A stretch of 64,000 nt of DNA from UBA1127 sp034422455. Lineage in GTDB: Bacteria > Chloroflexota > Dehalococcoidia > Lucifugimonadales > UBA1127. Below, in pieces: positions 17,331 to 26,507 of this stretch. The notes beneath the pieces were generated by a model. That model was given only the letters and a program-made list of their open reading frames with translations. It had not been told where the DNA came from and did no database searches. The DNA lies in the NCBI GenBank assembly GCA_034422455.1, contig DAOUJQ010000012.1, positions 124,001 to 188,000 of the forward strand. Direction: 5' to 3'. A program made the translations under genes and the position numbers. Position 1 is the stretch's first letter. Every line of letters begins with the position of its first letter.

Positions 17331-17717
17331 CTAGATTGCCACGGCTTCGTCGTACTGCTCGCCGGTGAGCAGCCGGTCCAGCTCGGATTCGTCCGACATG
17401 CGGATGCGCACCATCCACCCGGCCCCGTGCGGGTCCTCGTTCACGCGCTCCGGGTTGTCGATGACGTCCTGGTTGACCTCCGTGATCTCGCCGCTGACCG
17501 GCACGAAGAGGTCCGAGACGGACTTCACCGACTCGATTTCACCCATCTTGCTGTCCTTCTGCACCGTGTCGCCCACCGACGGCAGCACGATGTAGACGAC
17601 GTCGCCGAGCTGGTCCTGGGCGAAGAACGTCACCCCAACGGTGGCCGTGCCGTCATCCTCGACGCGTACCCACTCATGCTCCGTCGTGTAGCGCAATTCG
17701 CTTGGGTGCTCGGCCAT
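17331..17717 (-). CDS. gcvH: Glycine cleavage system H protein
   Basis: Small lipoyl carrier, 128 residues, shuttling the methylamine group between P and T proteins. The lipoylation site is the Lys in the segment GEIESVKSVSDLF, near residue 64, within a barrel-sandwich fold. The typical opening LRYTTEHEWVRVEDD is present. A GGAG site precedes the ATG. It lies between gcvT and gcvPA in the operon. Confidence 0.96.
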   Translation of the reverse strand: MAEHPSELRYTTEHEWVRVEDDGTATVGVTFFAQDQLGDVVYIVLPSVGDTVQKDSKMGEIESVKSVSDLFVPVSGEITEVNQDVIDNPERVNEDPHGAGWMVRIRMSDESELDRLLTGEQYDEAVAI

Positions 17718-17734
17718 GGCGCTTGCTCCGCTTG

Positions 17735-18871
17735 CTAGGATTTCGGTCGCCGGTAGAAGGGCATTTCGGTGATTTCCGCTTCCACAAGCCGTCCACGGAG
17801 GTCGATGTGGACTTGGTTGCCGGGGGCGGAAAAATCATGCGGAACATAGCCCATGGCAATACCGGTGTCAAGGATAGGCGAATACGTTCCGCTGGTAATT
17901 TCGCCTATGGATTCGCCGTTGTTGAGGATGGCGCAGCCGTGCCGCGGGACCCCTCCGCCGAGCAGTCGCAGGCCGACGAGGAGACGGTTCAGGCCGTCGT
18001 CTTCCTGCAGCTCCAGCGCGTCCCTGCCGTGAAACAGCTCCTTGTCCATGTTCACAAAGCGAGAGAGTCCCGCCTCCAGCGGCGTCGTCGTCACGTCCAT
18101 GTCGGAGCCGTGCAGGCGCAAACCGGCCTCCAGGCGAAGCACGTCGCGCGCGCCAAGCCCGCAGGGCGTCACGCCGGCTGCGGCGAGGGCGTCCCACAAC
18201 CGCGGGCCGTAGTCGGCGTCCATCGCGATCTCGACGCCGTCCTCGCCGGTGTAGCCCGTGCGCCCCACGAACCCGGCAGCGATAGCGCCGTCGCCGAGGG
18301 AGAAGGCGAACTCGTCCGCGCCGAAAGGCCGTAGCGCCGACGGCTTGGGGTCGCCGATGCACAGCTCGTCGATGACTGCGAGCGCTCGGGGGCCCTGCAC
18401 CGCTACGAGCACGGTCTCGTCCGTGTTGTCGACGAACGAGACGCCCCTGAACGCCGGCACGTGCCGCTCCATCCACGCAACGACGGCGGCCCGGTTGGCG
18501 GCGTTGCACACCAGGCGCAGCAGATCGCTGCCGTCCTCGTGCTGCGTGTGGTACAGGATGACGTCGTCCAGCACGCCGCCCGTGTCGGTCAGGATGAAGC
18601 CGTAGCGCGCCCGCCCCGTCGCCAACGTCTTCACGCTGAACGTCACCAGGCTGTCCATGAAGGACGCCGCGCCGCCGCCCTGGATGCTGATCCTGCCCAT
18701 GTGCGACACGTCGAACATGCCCACACCGGAGCGGACGGCCTTCACCTCCGCGATGACGCCCTGGTACTGGACAGGCATCTCGTAACCAGCGAAGGGAACG
18801 AGGCGTGCGCCGGCCGCGACGTGGCAGCCGTAGAGGGCAGTGCGAAGCAGGGACTCGGCGTTGTTGGACAA
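17735..18871 (-). CDS. gcvT: Aminomethyltransferase (glycine cleavage T protein)
   Basis: Transfers the methylene unit from aminomethyl-lipoyl GcvH to tetrahydrofolate. The sequence shows the GARLVPFAGYEMPVQY opening, the DVSHMGRI segment, the folate-site region GYTGEDGVEI and a C-terminal GcvT_C barrel. Choice of start: an in-frame ATG lies at 18899-18901, but it overlaps the -10 element of the best promoter. TTG at 18869-18871 has a CGGAG site six bases upstream and gives the N-terminus normal for GcvT, so I prefer it. First gene of the gcv operon. No glycine riboswitch precedes it. Confidence 0.93.
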   Translation of the reverse strand: MSNNAESLLRTALYGCHVAAGARLVPFAGYEMPVQYQGVIAEVKAVRSGVGMFDVSHMGRISIQGGGAASFMDSLVTFSVKTLATGRARYGFILTDTGGVLDDVILYHTQHEDGSDLLRLVCNAANRAAVVAWMERHVPAFRGVSFVDNTDETVLVAVQGPRALAVIDELCIGDPKPSALRPFGADEFAFSLGDGAIAAGFVGRTGYTGEDGVEIAMDADYGPRLWDALAAAGVTPCGLGARDVLRLEAGLRLHGSDMDVTTTPLEAGLSRFVNMDKELFHGRDALELQEDDGLNRLLVGLRLLGGGVPRHGCAILNNGESIGEITSGTYSPILDTGIAMGYVPHDFSAPGNQVHIDLRGRLVEAEITEMPFYRRPKS

Positions 18872-18899
18872 TGTGCGCTCCGAAGCCTTTGGTAGTTCC

Positions 18900-18929
18900 A
18901 TCGTATGGAGCGGCAAACGTGAGTGTCAA
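18900..18929 (-). promoter_or_regulatory. Promoter of the gcv operon
   Basis: TTGACA (18924-18929, minus strand) and TACGAT (18900-18905) are 18 bases apart. The -10 contains part of the upstream in-frame ATG of gcvT, which supports the downstream TTG start. Confidence 0.6.
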
Positions 18930-19010
18930 CGAGAAATAGACGAATCCTGCTTGCTCGCAGGGCAGCCGTCAGCTATGCTGATACGCTAGAGTTAGCCGCA
19001 AGGAGGACCC

Positions 19011-19283
19011 GTGAGCTGGCGCTACAGGCTGCACCGCTGGCTGCATGACAGCCCTGGATCTCCCATCAGGTACGCCATTGTGAACCTTGCCATTCTGGTG
19101 GTCGTGGGCGCTATCCCCGCCATCATCGATGCCTCCATCGGCCGTGAAGAGCTGCGGTGGAGCCTTACCGTCTGGTTCGCATTCATCGTGGGTTTCAGCG
19201 GCGTTGCCACGTTCAACGTTGTTGTCCGATTGCTCGCTCTGGACTATGACGACGTGAAAGCCCGGTTTGAGGACGCGGAGTAG
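19011..19283 (+). CDS. Small membrane protein, unknown function
   Basis: The 90 residues contain two hydrophobic segments (about 22-41 and 51-72) between a basic N-terminus and an acidic C-terminus (KARFEDAE), suggesting a two-pass inner-membrane protein. GTG start with a perfect AGGAGG eight bases upstream. It is divergent from the gcv operon and upstream of cmk. No family recognised. Confidence 0.7.
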   Translation: MSWRYRLHRWLHDSPGSPIRYAIVNLAILVVVGAIPAIIDASIGREELRWSLTVWFAFIVGFSGVATFNVVVRLLALDYDDVKARFEDAE

Positions 19284-19327
19284 CCGGCGTCCCCTGGCAG
19301 TCCCAACCCTTGCGTGAAAGAGGTACG

Positions 19328-20008
19328 GTGCCCACGGTCACCTGCATCGCAATCGATGGGCCAGTGGCATCAGGAAAAACCGTCGTAGGCAGGCGCGTTG
19401 CGACGGCGTTGGGCTACCGTTTTCTCGACAGCGGAGCGATGTACAGGGCCGTAACCCTCGCGGCCCTTCGCGGCGCAGTCCCCCTTGCTGACGACGATGC
19501 CGTGACCGCCTGCGCAACAGACGCCGCGCTCGGCTTGAGCGACACGGCGGAAGGCACGCGGGTCATGCTGGAAGGCGAGGACGTGACGGACCAGTTGCGC
19601 ATAGCCGAAGTGGAGGCTGCGGTCTCCCGCGTGGCGGAGATCGCCGGTGTGCGGCACGTGCTCGTCGCCAAACAACAGGAGGTCGCAGCCGACGGGTCGA
19701 TCGTGATGGTGGGCAGGGACATCGGCACGGTGGTGCTGGTGGAAGCCGACATCAAGGTGTACCTGCAGGCGAGCGTGGAGGAGCGGGCCAAGCGCCGCCA
19801 CGAGGAGCGTGTCGGAACGCCGAGGGAGACGTCGCTGGAAGAGGTTGAGTCGGCGCTGAGGTCTCGGGACTACATCGACTCGAACCGGGACGCATCGCCG
19901 CTGCGCCCGGCCGGCGATGCCGTTGTGATCGAGACGGACCACCTTGCAATCGAGCAGGTGGTCGAGCGTGTCCTGCAACTGGCGGCGGAGCGAACGGGAG
20001 ATGCCTGA
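19328..20008 (+). CDS. cmk: Cytidylate kinase
   Basis: Phosphorylates CMP and dCMP. The 226 residues carry the P-loop GPVASGKT at 11-18, the FLDSGAMYRAVT substrate segment, the DIGTVV motif, and the lid region RAKRRHEERVG. I start at GTG 19328 because AAAGAGG lies just before it; a TTG 18 bases upstream is in frame. The stop overlaps the start of plsC, so both are translated together. Confidence 0.93.
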   Translation: MPTVTCIAIDGPVASGKTVVGRRVATALGYRFLDSGAMYRAVTLAALRGAVPLADDDAVTACATDAALGLSDTAEGTRVMLEGEDVTDQLRIAEVEAAVSRVAEIAGVRHVLVAKQQEVAADGSIVMVGRDIGTVVLVEADIKVYLQASVEERAKRRHEERVGTPRETSLEEVESALRSRDYIDSNRDASPLRPAGDAVVIETDHLAIEQVVERVLQLAAERTGDA

Positions 20009-20672
20009 CAAGACGTACGCTGTGTCCAACGTGATGATGCGCGGCGCGCTGCGTCTCTTCAGCACGTATACCGTGACGGGCGCTGAGAACGTGCCGATGT
20101 CGGGGCCGCTGCTCGTCGTCGCGAACCACATGAGCAACCTGGACCCGCCGCTCCTGGGCGCCAGCCTGCCGCGGCGGCTGAACTTCATCGCCAAGCGAGG
20201 GTTGTTCAAGCCGGTGATCGGCTGGTTCTTCCGCACCTATGGCGCCTTCCCGCTCAACCCGGAGGACGAGGGCAACGACATCGAGGCCCTGCTGTGGATG
20301 CGCAAGCTGCTGCGGCAGGACCGGGCGGTGGTGGTCTTCCCGGAGTCGCACCGGCACCCGGAGGGCGGCATGCGCGAGGGCGTCCCCGGCGTCGCGCTGC
20401 TGGCGGTCAAGACCCGGACGCCAATCTTGCCGGTTGGCATAGCAGGGTCCGAGAACATCGGGCCGCTATGGCGCGTCGCGGTGCCGACGGGAAACATCTC
20501 CGTGACCATCGGCGAGCCCTTCACCCTACCGGAGGTGCGCGGCAAGCTGGAGCCGGAGCAGCTCAAGGATCTCATGGACGGCGTCATGGGCCGCGTTGCC
20601 CAGTGCCTGCCGGAACGCTATCATGGCGTCTACGGGAGGAACGCCCAGGCCGGGCCGGAACCGGCTTCCTAG
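20001..20672 (+). CDS. plsC: 1-acyl-sn-glycerol-3-phosphate acyltransferase
   Basis: Membrane-associated acyltransferase that makes phosphatidic acid, 223 residues. The HX4D catalytic motif is NHMSNLDP (His43, Asp48). The glycerol-phosphate-binding motif reads FPESHRHPEGG instead of the usual FPEG-TRS, a modest deviation. It starts at ATG 20001 behind GGGAG and overlaps cmk by eight bases. It shares the phospholipid theme with plsX at 26.6 kb but is not in that operon. Confidence 0.9.
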   Translation: MPDKTYAVSNVMMRGALRLFSTYTVTGAENVPMSGPLLVVANHMSNLDPPLLGASLPRRLNFIAKRGLFKPVIGWFFRTYGAFPLNPEDEGNDIEALLWMRKLLRQDRAVVVFPESHRHPEGGMREGVPGVALLAVKTRTPILPVGIAGSENIGPLWRVAVPTGNISVTIGEPFTLPEVRGKLEPEQLKDLMDGVMGRVAQCLPERYHGVYGRNAQAGPEPAS

Positions 20673-20720
20673 CCACAACGGCCCCTACACCTTCCGGGCG
20701 TTGGCGCGAGATCGGCCGAC

Positions 20721-22001
20721 ATGGACGCCCAAGCAATTGACCGCAAACCCACCCTCAAAGAGCGACTCGCCTCCGTAACCGCTGCCCTCCAGCACAGGAA
20801 CTACCGCCTCTTCTTCGGCGGGCTGCTGTGTTCCATCACCGGCTTTCAGATGCTGCTGGTCATCCAAGGCTGGCTCATCTGGGACATCACGGGCGACCCA
20901 GCCGCCCTGGGGTACCTGGGCGGCGTCACGGCCGTGCCCACGATCATCTTCAACCTCTACGGCGGCGTCATCGCCGACCGGCTGGACCAGCGGTTCATGA
21001 TCATCGGTGTCTCCGCCATCCTCCTGGCGCTGCTGGCGGTGATGGGCACGCTGGTCACGATGGAGCTTGCAAACGTCTGGAACCTGCTGCTGATTGCATT
21101 CTTCATCGCTGCCGCGCAGGCGTTCGACAATCCGGCCCGCCAGGCTATTTACCCCCACCTCATCGCGCGCAAGGACCTGATGAACGCGGTCGCCCTGAAC
21201 TCCATCGTCTGGCAGGGTACGCGCATCGTCGGGCCGCTCATTGCGGGCGTGCTCATCGCGAGGGTGGGCGCGGGCCCGGCGCTGTATCTTGCGGCCTTCG
21301 GCTACGTCCTCATGATCGCGGCGATGGTTGCCATCAGGGTGCCGCCCATCGCCCGGGCGTCGAGCGGCAGCATGGTGCAGAACCTGAAGGAGGGCATCGG
21401 CTACGTCGTCAGGAACCAGATCTTTGCCGTGCTGATTGGCCTGACCTTCCTCAACAGCTTCTTCGGCATGTCCTTCATCATCCTCATGCCCATCTTCGCG
21501 ACGGACATCCTGAACGTCGGTTCAGAAGGCCTGGGCGAGATGCACGCGATAGCCGGCGTCGGCGCGGTGGTTATGGCGCTGATCGCCGCGGCCATGAGCA
21601 AGTCGCGCAACAAAGGCCTGTGGCTCGTGGGCGGCGCCGTGCTGTTCGGCCTCACACTGGTCGTGTTCGCCTACTCCACCAACTACCTGCTGTCGCTGGC
21701 GATGCTGTTCGTCGGCGGAGCGGCGGCCACCTTCTACATGGTGATGGTGCAGACGTCGCTCCAGGCGCTGGTGCCCGACCAGCTGCGGGGCCGCGTGTTC
21801 AGCATCTACAGCATCACGTGGAGCCTGCTGCCGCTGGGCGGCCTCCAGGCCGGCCTCATCGCGGACTGGATATCGCCGGAGTTTGCCGTCGCGCTGGGCG
21901 GCGCCGTTGTCGCCGTTATCGCCGTCGCCGTGCTGCTGCTGCGCCAGGTGCGCGCCGTCGGCCTCACGACGCAGCAGGCGCTGGAGCAGGCTTCCAGATA
22001 A
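20721..22001 (+). CDS. MFS transporter, EntS/DHA3-like
   Basis: The 426-residue, twelve-helix major facilitator protein resembles the MFS_3 group that includes enterobactin exporter EntS and macrolide exporters. It has an HRNYRLFFGG start, the loop-2 motif GVIADRLDQR, and the central segment NPARQAIYPHLI. Efflux of a hydrophobic compound or siderophore is likely for the family; the substrate is unknown. It follows plsC on the same strand and converges on the LRR gene, the two stops being only five bases apart. Confidence 0.85.
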   Translation: MDAQAIDRKPTLKERLASVTAALQHRNYRLFFGGLLCSITGFQMLLVIQGWLIWDITGDPAALGYLGGVTAVPTIIFNLYGGVIADRLDQRFMIIGVSAILLALLAVMGTLVTMELANVWNLLLIAFFIAAAQAFDNPARQAIYPHLIARKDLMNAVALNSIVWQGTRIVGPLIAGVLIARVGAGPALYLAAFGYVLMIAAMVAIRVPPIARASSGSMVQNLKEGIGYVVRNQIFAVLIGLTFLNSFFGMSFIILMPIFATDILNVGSEGLGEMHAIAGVGAVVMALIAAAMSKSRNKGLWLVGGAVLFGLTLVVFAYSTNYLLSLAMLFVGGAAATFYMVMVQTSLQALVPDQLRGRVFSIYSITWSLLPLGGLQAGLIADWISPEFAVALGGAVVAVIAVAVLLLRQVRAVGLTTQQALEQASR

Positions 22002-22006
22002 AGCGG

Positions 22007-24265
22007 TCAAGCCCCGCCCACTGTTATCGTCACCGTAACCGTCGCCGCCCCGCGATTCCGGTCGCTCGCCTGCACCGTCAGCGAGTGCGTCGTCCCGGAC
22101 GTCAGCGCCTTGGCGACCCGGATCGCCCCTGTCGCGCCGTCGATGGCGAACCACCCGCCGCCGTTGCCCGGGGTGATCGCGTAGGTCACGGCGTCGCCCG
22201 CGTCGGCGTCGGTGGCCGTCACCGTCCCCACGACGGTCCCGGCGGCGGCGTTCGCGGCCACGCTGAAGGCGTAGCTGACCTGGGCGAACACGGGAGCCGC
22301 GTTGGGGCAGGTTGCGAGGTTCAGGCGCGCGAGGTCGTTGGTCGCCACGTCCAGCAGCCCGGCGGGCACGCAGCCCGTGAGCCGGTTGCCGCTCAGGTAC
22401 AGGTACTCCAGGTCCGGGAGCGCCAGCAGCCCCACGGGGATGGCGCCTGTGAGCCGGTTCCGCGCCAGGTTCAGCTCTTCCAGCCGCGAGAGATTGGTCA
22501 CGAAAGCAGGGATGCCGCCCGTGAGCTGATTGCCGCCGAGGGAGAGAACGCGCATGCCCGTGAGTTGGCCCAGGGTTGCGGGAATCGGGCCCGTGAGCCG
22601 GTTGTTGTCGAGGTACAGGTGGTCGAGGCTGCGCAACCCGCTGACCCAGGCGGGCACCGGCCCGGCCAGCCGGTTGCCGCCGAGGCTCAGGTAGGTGAGG
22701 GCGCGGAGGTTGCCCAACTCGGTTGGCGGCGTCCCCGTCAGCTCGTTGTCCGCCAGGTCGAGAGAGGTCAGGCGCGACAGGCCGCCAAGGGCCGGCGGAA
22801 TCGCGCCCGTCAGGCCGTTGCCGCTGAGGCTCAGGCTGGTCAGCCCCGTGAGCTTGCCGAGGGTTGTAGGGATAGGGCCGCTGAGGGAATTGTATTCCAT
22901 GCTCAGGCGGTCCAACCCCGTGAGGTTGCCGAGGTCCGCCGGCATGGTTCCCGTTAACCCAAGATCATCGAGGGCGAGCCGCTGCACCCGCTTCGGCGAA
23001 CCGCCAACGGTCACGCCCTGCCACTGGGCGATGGGCTTGGAGGAACTCCAATCCAGCCTGGCCGTGCCCTGCAATGTGTCCCTCGCCGCCGCCAGGGCCT
23101 TGCAGTCGGCCAGGAGGCCGGGGTTGGCGGCCTGGTTAGGCACAAGACTGACGCACGACAATGGCGGCTGCGCCGGGGGGCCGTCCGGGTGATCGTAGGC
23201 GCCCACCTCGACGTAGTAATCCCGCAACTGGTTGACATCGGTCATCAGCATTGGGAGACTCTCATCGGCCAAAATGCGCCCGCCGTACTGGGCCATGCGG
23301 GCCTTTTGCACCTCCTTCATCTGCTGCACGAAGGTGGGCAACGGCATCTCCAACACGGGGAGGAGGGTCTGATACATAGGGGGCGGGATCGGATACTTGT
23401 CGCGGTTGCGCTCAACGATTCTCCACCGCCATCGGTCGCGATGAACAACGATCACCGTGCCGTCCTCCCGGCGCTCCAGCGCCCGGAAAGCCACGGTTCG
23501 CCACGCTTCCGTCGAGAGGTCCTCCGGCGGTCCGATGAAGATGACGAATTCCCTGCCGGAAAAGCGGTCGCGGATACGGGCTTCGTACGCCTGCCTAAGC
23601 CTTTCTACTTCTGGTGCAAGCTCGCCGTCATACAAAGTATCTCTCATGACCATAACCGTAAGGGTAGCGGGGCCGGAGCCGACGATGTAGGCGTTTACCC
23701 GCACGTCCGAGTAGCACTTGATGGAGGGCAAGCCTTCTGCGAATTCGAGTCCATAGCGGTGGTCTGCAGTCCGAAAGACGTCGCCGGTGTTGCACCGCAC
23801 CGTGTCGGGAAGATACGTGCCGCGCAGCACCATGTGGGGTAAATAATCCCGGGGCTCGTTATATGTGTCATACAGCGGGTTATTATACAGTGGGTGCCTA
23901 AGCAGAAGTACGTCGCCCACACCTGCCGGCGCATCGCCCAAGGGGGGCGGGACGGATCCAAGGCCAGTATCCACGCGCAGCGGCCCTTCGTCGTAGTCGC
24001 ACGGGTCCACGGCGCTTCCCGGCAGGGGCGTGCAGGGCGGTATTTCCTTCGTGAGATACACGGAATTGGGTGTCGGCACGGGGGCAGGCAGAGGCGCCGG
24101 CGTATCGGCAGGGACGGGCGTGACATAGTCGGAATCGGGCGTCGGCATGGGGGCAGGAACAGGGCCGGCGCTTTCCGTCGGCGTTGCCTGGAATACACTG
24201 CACGCAACGGATGCAAAGGCAAGCATGGCAAGCAGGGCGGTCGTACGTATGACGCGGGCGAGCAT
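22007..24265 (-). CDS. LRR lipoprotein with C-terminal cadherin-like domain
   Basis: The 752-residue surface protein starts with a lipoprotein signal (MLARVIRTTALLAML, lipobox S-V-A-C) and a Pro/Thr-rich spacer. A ~330-residue N-terminal region of unknown fold follows, then at least nine plant-type leucine-rich repeats of about 24 residues (pattern L-x-G-x-I-P-x-x-L-G-x-L-x-x-L-x-x-L-x-L, about 415-650). It ends in a cadherin-like domain (TATDADAGD, FAIDGATG). The start is ATG 24265, with GTGAGGAGG six bases upstream; the GTG at 24280 is that ribosome-binding site. It lies 11 bases behind the metalloprotease gene and is probably in one operon with it. Likely adhesin or binding protein; ligand unknown. 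Confidence 0.88.
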   Translation of the reverse strand: MLARVIRTTALLAMLAFASVACSVFQATPTESAGPVPAPMPTPDSDYVTPVPADTPAPLPAPVPTPNSVYLTKEIPPCTPLPGSAVDPCDYDEGPLRVDTGLGSVPPPLGDAPAGVGDVLLLRHPLYNNPLYDTYNEPRDYLPHMVLRGTYLPDTVRCNTGDVFRTADHRYGLEFAEGLPSIKCYSDVRVNAYIVGSGPATLTVMVMRDTLYDGELAPEVERLRQAYEARIRDRFSGREFVIFIGPPEDLSTEAWRTVAFRALERREDGTVIVVHRDRWRWRIVERNRDKYPIPPPMYQTLLPVLEMPLPTFVQQMKEVQKARMAQYGGRILADESLPMLMTDVNQLRDYYVEVGAYDHPDGPPAQPPLSCVSLVPNQAANPGLLADCKALAAARDTLQGTARLDWSSSKPIAQWQGVTVGGSPKRVQRLALDDLGLTGTMPADLGNLTGLDRLSMEYNSLSGPIPTTLGKLTGLTSLSLSGNGLTGAIPPALGGLSRLTSLDLADNELTGTPPTELGNLRALTYLSLGGNRLAGPVPAWVSGLRSLDHLYLDNNRLTGPIPATLGQLTGMRVLSLGGNQLTGGIPAFVTNLSRLEELNLARNRLTGAIPVGLLALPDLEYLYLSGNRLTGCVPAGLLDVATNDLARLNLATCPNAAPVFAQVSYAFSVAANAAAGTVVGTVTATDADAGDAVTYAITPGNGGGWFAIDGATGAIRVAKALTSGTTHSLTVQASDRNRGAATVTVTITVGGA

Positions 24266-24276
24266 GGTCGTCCTCC

Positions 24277-26214
24277 TCACCGCGACTGGTAGTTGGCCAT
24301 CACAGCCAGAATGTCGTACGCCTGCGGCGTGCAGTGTATGCCTGTATCCGTGTAGCTCATGACCGAGCGCTCGCCGTTGACGGGGTGCGGCCTAGTGTTC
24401 GTACCGATTCCGAAAGCGTGCCCAATCTCATGGACGAGCACTTCGTACAGATATGTGCATCCCCCGATAGGGGAAACCCGGTTCCATAGGTCTATAAGAG
24501 CAGCATCAGCGTTGATGAGAACTGAGCCTTCAGTGATCTGATCCACCGGATCGATGCCCTCCGCCTCAAAGCTCGGAGATCCCCAGCACGCGTATTGAAA
24601 TGGTTCCTCGGCCGGCTCGGAATTTGCGCCGCACCCTTCGGTGATACGCTCCCCGGCCAGGAACTTCACTTCGAAGCGTCCTTGCCCTTTGGAGGACGCG
24701 GAAGTGGAACAGGACTCACCCTTGGGCAGGTCATATGCCGTCGTCGAGATGATGTTGCCCCGCCCCCTGTTCCAGACGACCGTATTTTCCCACTCGTCTA
24801 CGGCGTCCATTATGGTTGCAGCCATCATGTCCGCATCCATCAGGGTGAGGCCTTTGGGGATGGTCTCCCCGCACAGCACGTAGCGGAACTCGTGGCTGTT
24901 CTCCGTGTTCTTAGCGAGGTAGCCGTGGAAACGGGCTGTCGCAACATCGGTTCCATCGTCAATCGGGGCGGTGGTTGGAAAGACGAACGCGAACTCGGAC
25001 CACTCTGATTCGTCTACTTGAACCGCCTGCGCTTCCACCCTGTAGAGGTATTGCGCGGTGGGGTTCGGCACCGCGATCCGCGCCTCCTTGACGGCGCTCC
25101 CAGTGGTGGCGATGTTCTCATAAGTGACGAATGGACCCAAGAAGATTGGCTCCACCATGCCGCAGTCCACGTAGGAACAATGCTCCCGCTGCAAACGCAC
25201 GTTGTAACTAGTTGCCCCTCCTACGGCGTCCCAACGGAGCGTGATCTCGCCGTTCTCTAAATGCCCGTTGACACGCAGGTTTTTCGGCGTTGGCGGCTTG
25301 TCATCGTCCAGGATGGACACGCTCGCATCGTCAGGGTCACCAATCGTGTACCCATTGCCTTGCAGCACCGTAACCATTGCAGTGCCGTGCTTTTCGTCCA
25401 ATTTGTCTCCTGCGGTTTGCAGTGTCAGCGTGGTTTCTGTGCGGCCTTTAGGAAAGACCATGCTCGTGGGGGTGCGTTGCGCAGGACGAAAGCCGTCCGA
25501 AATATCAACATCTAGGTTCACACTCAGCGCTTGTCTCGGCGCAGGGCTTGCCCGCACGGTGAAGCGAGCCGAGTTGCCCTCCACAACACCTTGTGCTGGT
25601 GATTGCCGCACAATCGTGATTTCCGGGATAGGATCAGGCGTAGGGGTCGGCGTCGGCGTGGGGGTAGGGGTCGGTGTTGGTGTGGGGGGGCAATCAGGGA
25701 GGGTTACATCTGCGCGGAGTGACGCCACGCTCCACGTGCTCGCTGTGGTTCTTCCGTCACCGAACACCCGTGCCCAAAAGTAATAGGTATACCCACAGTC
25801 GAGACCAGAAACCGAAAAGTGCGGTGTCCCGGGGGCCGCGATGGTCTGGTGGTAGTAAGGCTGATTCAGCCGCCCCCACGTAATGGAATAGGCCAGGACA
25901 TCGCTTCTCCGCGCCAGCGTCACGGTGGCGCTGGTGGAGCTCGTTGCCCTCGCGTCATTGATCACCGGGGGTTGTGGGTTCGAAAGGACCTGCTGGCCGA
26001 TGACGGCCGGCGCGCCGGGCGGAAGAGGGGGGAGCGGGGGGTCGGCGTCGGGGTCAACCAGAATGGGAGGGTCATCTCCCTGGGCAGTCGCCACGGGTGG
26101 CGCGATGAGGAAGGCGACGCCGCCCAGGATGGCCGTTACCAAGAGGAACGCGAGCAGCCACGACCCCGACCCAGATGAACCGCCGAGAGGGTTGCGCCGG
26201 TTTATGGTAAGCAT
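24277..26214 (-). CDS. Secreted metzincin-type zinc metalloprotease with fibronectin-like and Calx-beta-like domains
   Basis: The 645-residue protein has an N-terminal membrane/signal segment (WLLAFLLVTAILGGVAFLI), a fibronectin-III-like domain and a Thr-Pro repeat linker. A Calx-beta-like domain (VVEGNSARFTV, SVSILDDD) and a second FnIII-like domain follow. The C-terminal protease carries HEIGHAFGIGTNTRPH with the Met-turn VMSY. The ATG at 26212-26214 follows AGGAGG. The substrate is unknown; the domain order suggests a cell-surface or secreted protease. It is co-directional with the LRR lipoprotein and may act on or with it. Confidence 0.87.
   Translation of the reverse strand: MLTINRRNPLGGSSGSGSWLLAFLLVTAILGGVAFLIAPPVATAQGDDPPILVDPDADPPLPPLPPGAPAVIGQQVLSNPQPPVINDARATSSTSATVTLARRSDVLAYSITWGRLNQPYYHQTIAAPGTPHFSVSGLDCGYTYYFWARVFGDGRTTASTWSVASLRADVTLPDCPPTPTPTPTPTPTPTPTPDPIPEITIVRQSPAQGVVEGNSARFTVRASPAPRQALSVNLDVDISDGFRPAQRTPTSMVFPKGRTETTLTLQTAGDKLDEKHGTAMVTVLQGNGYTIGDPDDASVSILDDDKPPTPKNLRVNGHLENGEITLRWDAVGGATSYNVRLQREHCSYVDCGMVEPIFLGPFVTYENIATTGSAVKEARIAVPNPTAQYLYRVEAQAVQVDESEWSEFAFVFPTTAPIDDGTDVATARFHGYLAKNTENSHEFRYVLCGETIPKGLTLMDADMMAATIMDAVDEWENTVVWNRGRGNIISTTAYDLPKGESCSTSASSKGQGRFEVKFLAGERITEGCGANSEPAEEPFQYACWGSPSFEAEGIDPVDQITEGSVLINADAALIDLWNRVSPIGGCTYLYEVLVHEIGHAFGIGTNTRPHPVNGERSVMSYTDTGIHCTPQAYDILAVMANYQSR
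25638..25690 (-). repeat. Thr-Pro coding microsatellite
   Basis: A run of degenerate 6-base units (GGCGTC/GGGGTA on the plus strand) encodes the (Thr-Pro)n linker of the metalloprotease. Such tracts are prone to length change. Confidence 0.8.
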
Positions 26215-26428
26215 GAAAGAGGCCGCCTCCTTGTAAACGTTCCCCGGCGCGCCGCAACCCAGCATAGCAATTTATGCGTAACGGAGAGGTAAATCCACTC
26301 CCTGGTTTGATAACGTAACGGCGACGTTCTGCCCGATTCGCCAGAATCGACCCTAACAGGCCTGTTCACGAGGAGGTGAAAGGCTGGAGAAGCCCCCCGG
26401 TCGGACGGTCAGGCGGGCCGGACCCGCG

Positions 26429-26505
26429 GGAGACCGGCTCTCACGGGTCGGTGAGGCCGGTCTCCGAACCAACAAGGGCCTGGACGGCCCACGCCCGCGG
26501 CCCTT
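26429..26505 (+). other. Two strong hairpins upstream of plsX
   Basis: The 366 bases between the protease start and plsX hold no gene. GGAGACCGGC (26429-26438) pairs with 26456-26465, with an inner CTCAC/GTGAG stem. AAGGGCC (26474-26480) pairs with GGCCCTT (26499-26505) and is followed by CCTTGTCTT, like a terminator. They end where the plsX promoter begins, so they may terminate an upstream short RNA. I see no known riboswitch. Confidence 0.5.
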
Positions 26506-26507
26506 CC

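Noticed and set aside
18902..19010. Possible glycine riboswitch before gcvT
   Set aside because: No glycine aptamer consensus and only about 30 bases of leader are available between the promoter and the start.
20828..22957. 709-codon plus-strand open frame spanning the MFS gene and the LRR gene
   Set aside because: It runs through two confident genes in another frame or strand and is Arg/Pro/His-rich antisense noise.
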